DNA of 64,000 bases, taken from the NCBI GenBank assembly GCA_023426545.1, contig JAFAAN010000152.1, positions 1 to 64,000 of the forward strand, in the 5' to 3' direction. Below, one piece after another: positions 26,551 through 34,263 of this stretch. The number at the start of each line of letters is the position of its first letter. Positions within the stretch are counted from its first letter, which is position 1. A program made the translations under genes and the position numbers. Source of the stretch: Pseudomonadota bacterium (GTDB lineage: Bacteria; Myxococcota; Myxococcia; Myxococcales; Myxococcaceae). Below the pieces are notes generated by a model. It was not told where the DNA came from. It was given only the letters and a program-made list of their open reading frames with translations, and made no database searches.

Positions 26551-27114
26551 TCAGGGCTCGATGCCCACACCCGCCACGCCCTCGAAGAGGACGGCGCTGC
26601 CCTTGCGGATGCCCACCTTCTCCGTCCAGCCGCCGGGCACCTCCAGCACGTACTGACTGGGCACCCCCACGGAGCGGGACACGGGGGACCGGGGGACCGC
26701 GCGGGACACGATGCCCGCCACACGCATGTCCGAGGTGATGAAGACCATGTCCAGGGAGATGAGCGTGTTGCGCATCCAGAAGGCCTGGACCCGCTCGCTC
26801 GGGAAGAGGAAGAGCATGCCCTTCCCCTCCGCCAGCGCCTTGCGCCACATCATGCCCCGCTGGCGCGAGTCCGCCGTCGCGGCGATCTCCACCTCCACCC
26901 GGTGGACCCGGCCGAAGGCGTCCTCCAGCCGCACATGTCCAAGTGGAAGCGGCGGCGTGACGTAGTCCTCGGCGGTGACGTCGGTGACGCGCGAACGCGG
27001 CGTCTCCGAAGCCTTCGGCGTGGAGCGGGGCGCGCTGCCCTGCGCCTCCTGCCGGCAGGCCGGCGCCAGCAGCAGCGGCACGGCCACTCCCACCCACCGA
27101 AGGCCGTGCTTCAC
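26551..27114 (-). CDS. DUF192 lipoprotein
   Basis: 187 residues. A signal peptide ends in lipobox LAPAC with Cys20 lipidated (Arg at +2). After a polar linker the DUF192 domain runs from about residue 65 with RGMMWRKALAEGKGMLFLFP and FWMRNTLISLDMVFI, the family's most conserved parts. DUF192 proteins are small beta-rich envelope proteins of unclear function. It starts with GTG that overlaps the PilZ gene stop (GTGA), so both are translated from one message. It is convergent with the EAL gene. Confidence 0.85.
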   Translation of the reverse strand: MKHGLRWVGVAVPLLLAPACRQEAQGSAPRSTPKASETPRSRVTDVTAEDYVTPPLPLGHVRLEDAFGRVHRVEVEIAATADSRQRGMMWRKALAEGKGMLFLFPSERVQAFWMRNTLISLDMVFITSDMRVAGIVSRAVPRSPVSRSVGVPSQYVLEVPGGWTEKVGIRKGSAVLFEGVAGVGIEP

Positions 27115-27509
27115 GAATGCGAGTGCAGCGGCTTGTTGAGCAGCTTCTCCGTCAGCTCCCCGCCAAGGCTGTCGGACATCAGGCCCTCCACGACGGTCTC
27201 GAACTCCACCCGCTGCGCTTCGCTGCTGTAGATGAAGCGGATGCCCATGCCGGGCTCGTCCGCGTCCGCCTTGGACCAGACGACCTCGCCCAGCAGCTCG
27301 AAGGGCGCCTCCCGGTGGGGCACCGTCAGCTTGAAGAGGAAGCGCGTGCCGATGGGGAGCGGCTTCTTCGTCTTGATGAACGTGCCGCCCTTGCTGATGT
27401 TCTTCGTGTAGTCCGCGAAGAACGAGTTGAGCTTCTTGTAGTCGACCTTCAGCTCGATGGGCGCTCGCCCGTTCTGGCGGTGCTCTGGACCTGTCTTCTG
27501 TTCGGACAT
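27111..27509 (-). CDS. PilZ-domain c-di-GMP receptor (Myxococcus paralog type)
   Basis: 132 residues. The c-di-GMP-binding motifs RxxxR (Arg11-Arg15 in HRQNGRAP) and NxSxGG (Asn37 in NISKGGTFI) are both intact, and the domain ends with GMGIRFI. It resembles the single-domain PilZ proteins that are numerous in M. xanthus, one of which, PlpA, affects motility polarity. A C-terminal extension of about 30 residues (VVEGLMSDSLGGELTEKLL) is helical. No ribosome site precedes the ATG; a TATACT lies ten bases upstream. It is the first gene of a pair with the DUF192 lipoprotein. Confidence 0.9.
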   Translation of the reverse strand: MSEQKTGPEHRQNGRAPIELKVDYKKLNSFFADYTKNISKGGTFIKTKKPLPIGTRFLFKLTVPHREAPFELLGEVVWSKADADEPGMGIRFIYSSEAQRVEFETVVEGLMSDSLGGELTEKLLNKPLHSHS

Positions 27510-27519
27510 GCTGGCCGGG

Positions 27520-27525
27520 AGTATA
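27520..27525 (-). promoter_or_regulatory. -10 element TATACT upstream of the PilZ gene
   Basis: Minus-strand TATACT lies in the 25-bp gap to the divergent metalloprotease gene, ten bases from the PilZ ATG. No good -35 was found. It implies a leader of only a few bases. Confidence 0.3.
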
Positions 27526-27534
27526 GGAGAGGCC

Positions 27535-29895
27535 ATGCGGCAAGTCCTCACCCGCGCCTCTGGCCTGTTGCGCCGCCCAGCCGTCCTGGCCACCGTGCTC
27601 CTGCTGGCGGGAGGGGGCTCGGCGCTCGTCCTGCTCCCCCTCTTCGGCGTCCCCGGCTTCGAGCTGAGCCTGGCCCTGTCCATCGCCGTAGGCCTGCTCG
27701 GCGGTAGTGTCGGCATCGCCGCCGCCGCACAGGAGCGTCGCATCCTCCTGGACAGCGCCCCCTCCCTCCAGGGCGCCGTCCGTCCGTCGACCCCCGGCAA
27801 CGCGGTGGGCCAGGCCCTGGGCGCCGCCCTGCTCCTCAACGCGGCCGTGCTGGCGCCCCCCTTCCTGGTGGCCACCGTGTTCGCGTGGCTGCGCACCGCG
27901 TGCGACCCGTTCGCGCTGGTGGGCTTCTTTCCCATGCTCACCCTCCCCTCGGCCGCGCTCGCGTCCTCGGCGGGTGTGCTGTGCGGCTTCGGGGCCTCCC
28001 GCCCCCGCCGGTCCGCCGGGCTGTACGCGCTCCTCGTTCTCCTCTCCGCCATCCCCACCGTCTGGCCCATCGTCGCCGGGCCCCAGGTGTTCGCCTTCAA
28101 CCACTTCCTCGGCCACGTGCCGGGCCCGCTGTACGACGAGGCCCTGGCCGTGTCCTCCGCGCTCGGCTGGTTCCGCCTGGAGACGCTGCTGTGGGCCACG
28201 GTCCTCGCCGGGCTCGCCAGCGCGCTGCTCGACATCGGCACCGGGCGTCTCCGCCGCGCCAACCCGCGCCGGGGCGTCCTGGCCGCGCTGCTGCTGCCTC
28301 TGGCTGCCATCGCGTTCATGGAGGTCCGGGGCCCCTCGCTGGGCCTTCGGATGACGGACGCGTGGCTCTCCCAGGAGGTGGGGGGCCTTCGCGAGACGGA
28401 GCACTTCGCCCTCCACTACTGGCGGGGCAAGCCGCGGGAGGACGTGGACCGCTTCGCGAGGGACCTGGAGTTCCGCTGGGCCCAGACGCAGCGGTTCCTG
28501 GGCGTGGCCCCCACCGAGCGCATCCACGTCTGGCTGTACCGCGACGAGCACGAGAAGCAGCGGCTGGTGGGCGCGGGCCGCACGCAGTTCGCCAAGCCCT
28601 GGCGCCATGAGCTGCACATCCAGGACCGGCCCTTCCCCCATTCCGTGCTCCACCACGAGCTGGCGCACGTCATGGCGGCCCCGGCCGGCAGCGGCCCCTT
28701 CCGCGTCACCACCCGGCTGGGCCTCTGGCCGCTGATGGGCGTCATCGAGGGGCTCGCCGTCGCCGCGGATGGTCCGGTGCAGGGCGACCTCACCCTCCAC
28801 CAGTGGGCGGCGGGCATGCGCCGGCAGAAGCTGGCCCCCGACATGCGCAAGCTGATGGGCCCGGAGGGCTTCTACCAGTCGGCGCCCGCGCGCGCGTACA
28901 CGGTGGCGGGCTCGTTCCTGCGCTACCTCGCGGACACGTATGGCGCGGCCCGCCTGCGGACCCTGTACGCGCATGCGGACTTCGAGGCCGCGTATGACCG
29001 CCCCCTGGGCGAGCTCGTCACCGAGTGGGAGCACTACGTCGACGCGCTGCCGCTGGACGAGGCCGCGGTGGCGCGCGCCTTCGCCCGCTTCCGCACCGGC
29101 AGCCTCTTCACCCGCGCCTGCGCCCGCGAGGTGGCCCGGCTGTCCGAAGCCGCCCGGCAGTCCCTGGCGAGCGCCCCCGACGACGCCCTGGAGCGCTACC
29201 GCCGCGCCGCCGAGCTCCAGCCCGGCGAGCCCTCCTTCCGCCTGGGCGAGGCCGCCGCGCTGTCCCAATTGGAGCGCTACGAAGACGCGGCCGCCGTGCT
29301 CGCCGCCGTGGCCGAGCAGGTGAAGGGGCAAGCCGTGCTGGAGGCCGAGGTCGCCATGGCGCGCGCGGACGTCGCCCTGCGCCAGGGGCAGCCCGGCGAG
29401 GCGAGGCGCTTCCTCGACACCGTGCTGGCGAAGGACGCGGGGCCGGAGCTGACGCGCACCGCCGAGGTGAAGCTCGCCGCCATGGAGTCCACCGCGCGCC
29501 AGGGCCCCATCGACGCCTACTTCCGGGCCACCCAGGAAGAGGTGCGCCTGCTGCTCCTCGCCCGGGCCCTCACGGCGGTCCCCTCGGACCCATACCTCAA
29601 CTACCTCCTGGGTCGGCGGCTCCAGCAGGTGGGCTCCCCCAGCCTCGCGACCGGCTATCTCCAGCAGGCCCTGGCGGCGGACAACCTGCCCGAGGCGCTC
29701 CGGCGCGAGGCCCTGCGCATGCGCGTGGAGTCCGCCTACCTCTCGGGTGATTGCGGAGCGGTGCGCCATGAAGTCGGTGCACTGCCTGACTTTGGCCCCG
29801 CCTTCCGCGCCGCCGCCGACGAGTGGCGGGAGCGCTGCGACTTCGAGGAGAAGACCTTCCGCGGGCTCCTCGTTCCACGACAGGCTTTCCGCTAG
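27535..29895 (+). CDS. Membrane gluzincin metalloprotease with TPR-like C-terminal part
   Basis: 786 residues. The first 270 or so residues hold about six hydrophobic helices. A soluble peptidase-MA-like domain follows: FALHYWRGK, then HELAH at 374-378 as the zinc site and IEGLAVAADG about 30 residues later, whose Glu is the likely third ligand. The C-terminal 300 residues are helical repeats (LERYRRAAELQPGEPSFRLG) of TPR type. A zinc protease anchored in the inner membrane with its catalytic domain outside is inferred; substrates are unknown. AGGAGA precedes the ATG at 27535. After the stop a 12-bp sequence that includes the stop codon is duplicated (29884-29895, 29900-29911). Confidence 0.8.
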   Translation: MRQVLTRASGLLRRPAVLATVLLLAGGGSALVLLPLFGVPGFELSLALSIAVGLLGGSVGIAAAAQERRILLDSAPSLQGAVRPSTPGNAVGQALGAALLLNAAVLAPPFLVATVFAWLRTACDPFALVGFFPMLTLPSAALASSAGVLCGFGASRPRRSAGLYALLVLLSAIPTVWPIVAGPQVFAFNHFLGHVPGPLYDEALAVSSALGWFRLETLLWATVLAGLASALLDIGTGRLRRANPRRGVLAALLLPLAAIAFMEVRGPSLGLRMTDAWLSQEVGGLRETEHFALHYWRGKPREDVDRFARDLEFRWAQTQRFLGVAPTERIHVWLYRDEHEKQRLVGAGRTQFAKPWRHELHIQDRPFPHSVLHHELAHVMAAPAGSGPFRVTTRLGLWPLMGVIEGLAVAADGPVQGDLTLHQWAAGMRRQKLAPDMRKLMGPEGFYQSAPARAYTVAGSFLRYLADTYGAARLRTLYAHADFEAAYDRPLGELVTEWEHYVDALPLDEAAVARAFARFRTGSLFTRACAREVARLSEAARQSLASAPDDALERYRRAAELQPGEPSFRLGEAAALSQLERYEDAAAVLAAVAEQVKGQAVLEAEVAMARADVALRQGQPGEARRFLDTVLAKDAGPELTRTAEVKLAAMESTARQGPIDAYFRATQEEVRLLLLARALTAVPSDPYLNYLLGRRLQQVGSPSLATGYLQQALAADNLPEALRREALRMRVESAYLSGDCGAVRHEVGALPDFGPAFRAAADEWRERCDFEEKTFRGLLVPRQAFR

Positions 29896-29960
29896 CCACG
29901 CTTTCCGCTAGGCAGGCAGCCGGACAGCGGTGACGTGCCAGCCTGGCAAGGAGGACGTGG

Positions 29961-30488
29961 ATGCGTTTCGAGTCGCGGCATCGGATTCAGGGGACGGTGG
30001 ACGAGGTGGAGCGCGCGCTCCTCGATGAGCGGTACTTCGAGTTCCTGCTCAAGCACCACGGCGTGCTGCTGGAGCTCCAGCCGCTGGAGGTGAAGCCGGA
30101 TGGCGACGTCGTGCGCCGCCGGGTGCGCTACCGCCCCAAGCCCGTCATCGAGAAGATTGGCCCCAAGTCCGTCCCGCCCGAGTGGTTCGCGTTCGTCGAG
30201 TCGTCCACGTATGACAAGCGCCGCAAGGAGCTGACGTTCGAGAACGTCCCCACGTCGAACAAGATCTCCAAGATGCTGGTGAACACCGGCACCATGCGCT
30301 TCCGCGACGTGGGCGGTGGGCAGACTGAGCGGGTGATGGAGGGGGAGATCTCCCTCAAGCTGCCCTTCCTCCTCAAGCCCCTGGGCCTCATCGGCGAGAA
30401 GATCATCCAGGCGGAGGGCCTGAAGATTCTCGACAACGAGGTGCCGGTCCTCAACCGGTTCATCGCCGAGGTCGTCCGCGCCAGCTAG
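29961..30488 (+). CDS. DUF2505 / START-like family protein
   Basis: 175 residues. The pattern of an N-terminal strand (RFESRHRIQGTVDEVERALLD), a central beta-sheet with repeated Arg/Lys-rich strands (DVVRRRVRYRPKPVI), and a long C-terminal helix (AEGLKILDNEVPVLNRFIAE) fits the DUF2505 branch of the SRPBCC/START-like fold, which often has a hydrophobic ligand cavity. No signal peptide. AGGAGG lies before the ATG. Ligand and role are unknown. Confidence 0.8.
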   Translation: MRFESRHRIQGTVDEVERALLDERYFEFLLKHHGVLLELQPLEVKPDGDVVRRRVRYRPKPVIEKIGPKSVPPEWFAFVESSTYDKRRKELTFENVPTSNKISKMLVNTGTMRFRDVGGGQTERVMEGEISLKLPFLLKPLGLIGEKIIQAEGLKILDNEVPVLNRFIAEVVRAS

Positions 30489-30523
30489 CCGTCCGTCCGC
30501 CCCTGGCGGGGCCTGGGAATGGG

Positions 30524-30552
30524 TTGACTTCCGTTGGGTTGTCCCAATAAGG
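30524..30552 (+). promoter_or_regulatory. Weak promoter candidate for the small lipoprotein
   Basis: TTGACT (30524-30529) and AATAAG (30547-30552) with a 17-bp spacer lie immediately upstream of the ATG at 30560. The -10 match is poor and would leave almost no leader, although AAGG is present. Confidence 0.25.
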
Positions 30553-30559
30553 CCCCGCC

Positions 30560-31027
30560 ATGCTCAAACGCTTCCTCGCCTTCAGCGTCCTGTCCCTGCT
30601 GGCCGCGTGCGCCCCGAAGCGCATCCCCGGCACGGACATCGCAGACAACTCCGACACGCGCGCCATCCTCGCGGTCATGGAGCAGTACCGCGCGGCGCTG
30701 GAGGCCCGGGATGCCCAGGCCATCCAGCAGCTCATCTCCCCGTCCTTCCAGGACGACGGCGGCACGCCGAGCGACCCCAGCGACGACCTGAACGCGCAGA
30801 ACCTGGGGCCCTACCTGGAGCGAATCTTCCCGCGCATCCAGGGGCCCCGCATCGAGCTGAGCGTCCGCCGCATCCAGGTGGGGGACGGCGTGGCCGCCGC
30901 CGTCTACTACTGGAACGCCTCCTGGCGGATGCCGTCCCTCCACTCGCGCCCCATGAAGGAGTCCGAGCTGGAGCAGATGGTGTTCCGCAAGGAAGACGGC
31001 ACCTGGAAGATCGTCAGCGGCATCTGA
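30560..31027 (+). CDS. Lipoprotein with NTF2/SnoaL-like domain
   Basis: 155 residues. Signal peptide with lipobox SLLAAC (Cys17). The mature part begins with a helix (AILAVMEQYRAALEARDAQ) and continues into a beta-sheet ending in EDGTWKIVSGI, the typical shape of the NTF2-like fold, in which a cone-shaped sheet forms a pocket. These domains serve many unrelated roles, so no reaction can be assigned. It ends convergently with the kinase-like gene, 6 bp apart. Confidence 0.78.
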   Translation: MLKRFLAFSVLSLLAACAPKRIPGTDIADNSDTRAILAVMEQYRAALEARDAQAIQQLISPSFQDDGGTPSDPSDDLNAQNLGPYLERIFPRIQGPRIELSVRRIQVGDGVAAAVYYWNASWRMPSLHSRPMKESELEQMVFRKEDGTWKIVSGI

Positions 31028-31033
31028 GCGCCG

Positions 31034-32005
31034 TCACAGGCCCAGCAGCGCGGCGAAGCCCTCGGGGCCCATGGCGTTCAGCGCCCGGGCCCGGTTGAGG
31101 TAGGTGCGGTAGTCCTTGCGCACCAGCTTGTCCGCGGGCAGCGGCGACAGGTGGTAGTCGCGGATGCGGCTCGCCGTGAAGCGCACCGCCCCGAAGAGCG
31201 CGTGGCCGAAGAGGTTGGCGCGCTCCACGGCCGACAGCGGACGGACGTCCAGGTAGCCGCGGATGAAGGCCGCGCACAGGTCCGACAGGTAGCGCCCACC
31301 GTCGAAGCACCAGGCGTTGAGGGTGATGGCCACGTCCAGGCCGTAGTCCTCGCGGCACGCCATCTCGAAGTCGAAGAAGGCCCCCACGCGGTCGCCCAGC
31401 CACTTCACGTTGTCCATGAAGAGGTCGGCGTGGATGACCCCGCGCGGCTCCAGCCCCTGGCGCGCCGACTGCGCCCGCTCCAGGTCGCGCTCCAGCTCGC
31501 GCGCCACGGCCGCCAGCTCCGCGTCCGGGTGCGCCGCCAGTTCCTCCAGCCAGCCGCGCACCGTCTCCGGGCCGTAGGGGTTCTCCCGCGTGCCGCTGAA
31601 CGACTGCGTGTCGCGGTGCAGCTTGCCCAGCTCGGCGCCCAGCCGCTCCAGGTGGTCCGCGGTGAGGGCCGGGTGGCGCAGCTCCTCGCCGGGGAGCCAG
31701 CGGAAGACGCTGACGCGGCCCCCCTCCAGCTCCAGGAAGGGCGCGCCGTCGTGCGTCGTCAACTGGACAGGCCCGGGGAAGTGGTACGCGGCCAGGTGCG
31801 CGAGCAGCGCGGACTCGAAGCGCAGGTCCTCCGCGGAGCGCACGGTGGTGTGGCGCACGAAATAGCGCCCGCTCTGCGTCTCCACGCGGTGGTTGGTGTT
31901 GATGGAGCCCTGGGGGATGGGCGTCACCCCGCGCACGGTCCCCAGCCCGAATGCCTCCGCGACCCGCTCGAATGCCTCAGGGGGTAGCGCTGTGTGTACC
32001 GCCAT
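31034..32005 (-). CDS. Homoserine kinase type II-like (aminoglycoside phosphotransferase fold)
   Basis: 323 residues. Motifs of the family are an N-terminal loop GSINTNHRVETQSGRYFVR, the catalytic loop VIHADLFMDN, and the metal-binding FFDFEMACREDYGLDVAI. This combination matches the ThrB-II homoserine kinases of the APH fold, which phosphorylate homoserine in threonine synthesis. Other small-molecule kinases of this fold cannot be excluded, as no other threonine gene is nearby. GGAGG/GAGGT precede the ATG. Confidence 0.82.
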   Translation of the reverse strand: MAVHTALPPEAFERVAEAFGLGTVRGVTPIPQGSINTNHRVETQSGRYFVRHTTVRSAEDLRFESALLAHLAAYHFPGPVQLTTHDGAPFLELEGGRVSVFRWLPGEELRHPALTADHLERLGAELGKLHRDTQSFSGTRENPYGPETVRGWLEELAAHPDAELAAVARELERDLERAQSARQGLEPRGVIHADLFMDNVKWLGDRVGAFFDFEMACREDYGLDVAITLNAWCFDGGRYLSDLCAAFIRGYLDVRPLSAVERANLFGHALFGAVRFTASRIRDYHLSPLPADKLVRKDYRTYLNRARALNAMGPEGFAALLGL

Positions 32006-32141
32006 ACCTCTGACCTCCGACGTCCGTGTTCACCGCGCCGCCCGCCGTTGACAGCCCGGGGGAGCATTCCTATCTGAGCGCGGCTTCTATACCCGGCACA
32101 ACGGCCGGCGCACATCCAACTCCAGCGCGGAGGACACGTCC

Positions 32142-33725
32142 ATGGGCACCGAAGGGCGCAAGGACTGGCAGCGGCGCGAGAGCCTCTCCAGCGCGTTGCT
32201 CCAGGTGGGCGTGGTGGCGGTGCTGCTCGCGGGCGTGGTCGCCTTCTTCGTCCACCGGGGCACCGTCCGGAAGCAGACCGCGGAGCACCTGCGCGCGGCC
32301 CGCGCGGCCGCCCTGCGTGGCAACCCCGCGGACCTCGCGAAGGCGATGACGGAGCTGGAGGCCGTGCTCCAGCTCGACGCCAGCGCGCGCGACGCCCAGG
32401 CCCTGGCCGCCGACATCCAGACGGTGCTGTGGCTGGAGCACCGTCAGCCCGGCGCGGACGCGAAGGCCCGCGCCCACCTCGCCCGCGCCGTGGAGCTCGA
32501 GTCCCAATCCGGCGAGCGCTACGGCGCGCACGCCCTGCACCTGCTGGCCGCCGGACAGGCCGCCGAGGCGGAGCAGTACCTCGCCGGGCTGGAGGCGCGC
32601 GGCGCGAACAACGCGAGGCTGACGTTGGCCCGGGCCCTGGTGCTCCAGGCCCGCGGCGACCTTCCCGGCGCGAGGCAGGCCTTCGCCCGCGCGGCGGAGG
32701 CGGCCTGGCGCGACCCGCGCTTCACCACCGCGTATGGAGAGGCCCTGTTGGACGAAGGCCAGTACCCCCAGGCGGTGGAGGCCTTCGGCAAGGCGCTGAG
32801 CGTCAACCCGGCCCACCTGCTGGCGCGGCTGTCCGCGGCGCTGGCGCACACGTACCAGGGCCGCAAGGTGGACGAAGCGCGGCAGGTCCACGCGAGCGTG
32901 GAGGCCCATGGCGCGGAGCTGACGCCGGTGCTGCGGGCCCGCGCCGGCGCGCTGAAGGCGGAGCTGGCCCTGGCCCGGGGCGCCCCCGATGAAGCCCTGG
33001 CCGCCGCGGACGAAGCCCTGAAGGCCTCCGCCGACGAGCACTACGCCCTGTTCGCCCGGGCCCGGGCCCTGGCGGTGAAGCACGACCCGCGGACGCGCGC
33101 CGCCTTCGAGGCCGCCGTGGCCCGCCGCCGCAACGCGCCCCTGCTCTACCTGGACGGCGCCCGAGCGCTCCAGGCCGCGGGTGACACCGGCGGCGCGCTG
33201 GCCCTGCTCGATGCCTATGAAGCCACCTTCGGCCCCGTCCAGGTGACGACGGCGGATGGCAAGCAGAGCCGCCTCCTGGAGAAGGACGGACGCTACTGGC
33301 TGGCGCGCGGTGGCGTGCTGGAGGCCGCCTCGCGCCAGGACGAGGCGCTCGCCGCCTACGACAAGGCCATGGCCGCGCGCGGCGTGGAGCTGGCCCACGC
33401 CCAGTACGCCAAGGGCGCGCTGCTGCTGGCGCGCAAGGACTACGAAGGGGCCCGCCCGCTGCTGGCCGCCGTGGCGCCCGACTCCGGCGCGGGCACCCTG
33501 GCGGAGGCGTACAGCGCCATGGGGGACCTGCTCTTCGACCAGGGCGAGCACGCCGCCGCCTGCCAGCACTACTACTTCGGCCTCGCGCGCGCCCGGGCAC
33601 AGGGCACGCCCCGCGAGGCGCTGGCCGAGCGCGTGGAAGACATCCGCAAGCGCCTGGAGTCCGCCGGACAGGCCCGCATGGCCAAGGCGTGGAAGGCGGA
33701 GTCGGCCCCGCTCCTGGAGCCGTGA
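32142..33725 (+). CDS. Membrane-anchored TPR protein
   Basis: 527 residues. A single membrane helix near residues 20-42 (LLQVGVVAVLLAGVVAFFV) follows a short charged N-terminus, so most of the protein should be periplasmic. The rest is a series of about ten TPR-like repeats (for example YGEALLDEGQYPQAVEAFGK and LADGLLF-type helices such as YSAMGDLLFDQGEHAAACQ). GGAGGA precedes the ATG. No catalytic domain. TPR arrays bind proteins; the partner may be one of the opposite-strand signalling proteins, but this is only proximity. Confidence 0.85.
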   Translation: MGTEGRKDWQRRESLSSALLQVGVVAVLLAGVVAFFVHRGTVRKQTAEHLRAARAAALRGNPADLAKAMTELEAVLQLDASARDAQALAADIQTVLWLEHRQPGADAKARAHLARAVELESQSGERYGAHALHLLAAGQAAEAEQYLAGLEARGANNARLTLARALVLQARGDLPGARQAFARAAEAAWRDPRFTTAYGEALLDEGQYPQAVEAFGKALSVNPAHLLARLSAALAHTYQGRKVDEARQVHASVEAHGAELTPVLRARAGALKAELALARGAPDEALAAADEALKASADEHYALFARARALAVKHDPRTRAAFEAAVARRRNAPLLYLDGARALQAAGDTGGALALLDAYEATFGPVQVTTADGKQSRLLEKDGRYWLARGGVLEAASRQDEALAAYDKAMAARGVELAHAQYAKGALLLARKDYEGARPLLAAVAPDSGAGTLAEAYSAMGDLLFDQGEHAAACQHYYFGLARARAQGTPREALAERVEDIRKRLESAGQARMAKAWKAESAPLLEP

Positions 33726-33755
33726 GCACGGCGGCGCCCGTCGCCTTGCTGCGGG

Positions 33756-34256
33756 TCAGAGCAGGTCGGACGGGCTGATGGACTGCGGCCGGGCGCGCAC
33801 CACGCGCCACTGGCCGTCGTCCTCCTTCTCGAAGGCGCCTTCGATGAGGTAGGCGTTCAGCACGCTGTCCGCGGCCAGGTCCTCCACCCGCTCCGCCTGC
33901 GAGCGGCCGAAGATGAAGCGCACCTGGAACTCCCCTTCCGTGGGGGAGACCTCGTGTACCTCCAGGTTCGTCATGAAGACGCGCACCCACTGGCCGCGCA
34001 GCACCTGCGCCGTGAGGATGCCGCGCACCTCCTTCTTCGTCATGCCGCCCGTGCCGTTGGAGCGGAAGCGCTCGGAGACGTGCGCCATCACCCCGCCCAC
34101 GTCCTTCTCCTCCGCCGCACGCGTCATCACCACCACCTGGCGGCGGACGGCCTCCTCCACGGTGAGCTGCTGCTGGGGCCAGAAGTAGAGCACCGCGCCA
34201 GCGACAACCAGCGCCAACACACCGCCCACCACCTGCGAGCGCGTCACGTTCACCAT
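33756..34256 (-). CDS. Small membrane-anchored NTF2-like protein
   Basis: 166 residues. One membrane helix (VVGGVLALVVAGAVLYFW, 9-26) is followed by a domain that opens with a helix (VEEAVRRQVVVMTRAAEEKDV) and continues as a beta-rich sheet to DDGQWRVVRARP, consistent with an NTF2-like fold outside the inner membrane. Not recognised beyond this. It is the last gene of a three-gene operon, starting seven bases after the cyclic-nucleotide-binding protein stops. Confidence 0.7.
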   Translation of the reverse strand: MVNVTRSQVVGGVLALVVAGAVLYFWPQQQLTVEEAVRRQVVVMTRAAEEKDVGGVMAHVSERFRSNGTGGMTKKEVRGILTAQVLRGQWVRVFMTNLEVHEVSPTEGEFQVRFIFGRSQAERVEDLAADSVLNAYLIEGAFEKEDDGQWRVVRARPQSISPSDLL

Positions 34257-34263
34257 GCGCTCC

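Noticed and set aside
26551..29769. Very long open frame on the minus strand opposite the metalloprotease gene
   Set aside because: Only its last 187 codons (26551-27114) encode a real protein, the DUF192 lipoprotein. The rest is His/Arg/Gln/Gly-rich antisense of a high-GC gene with no recognisable domain.
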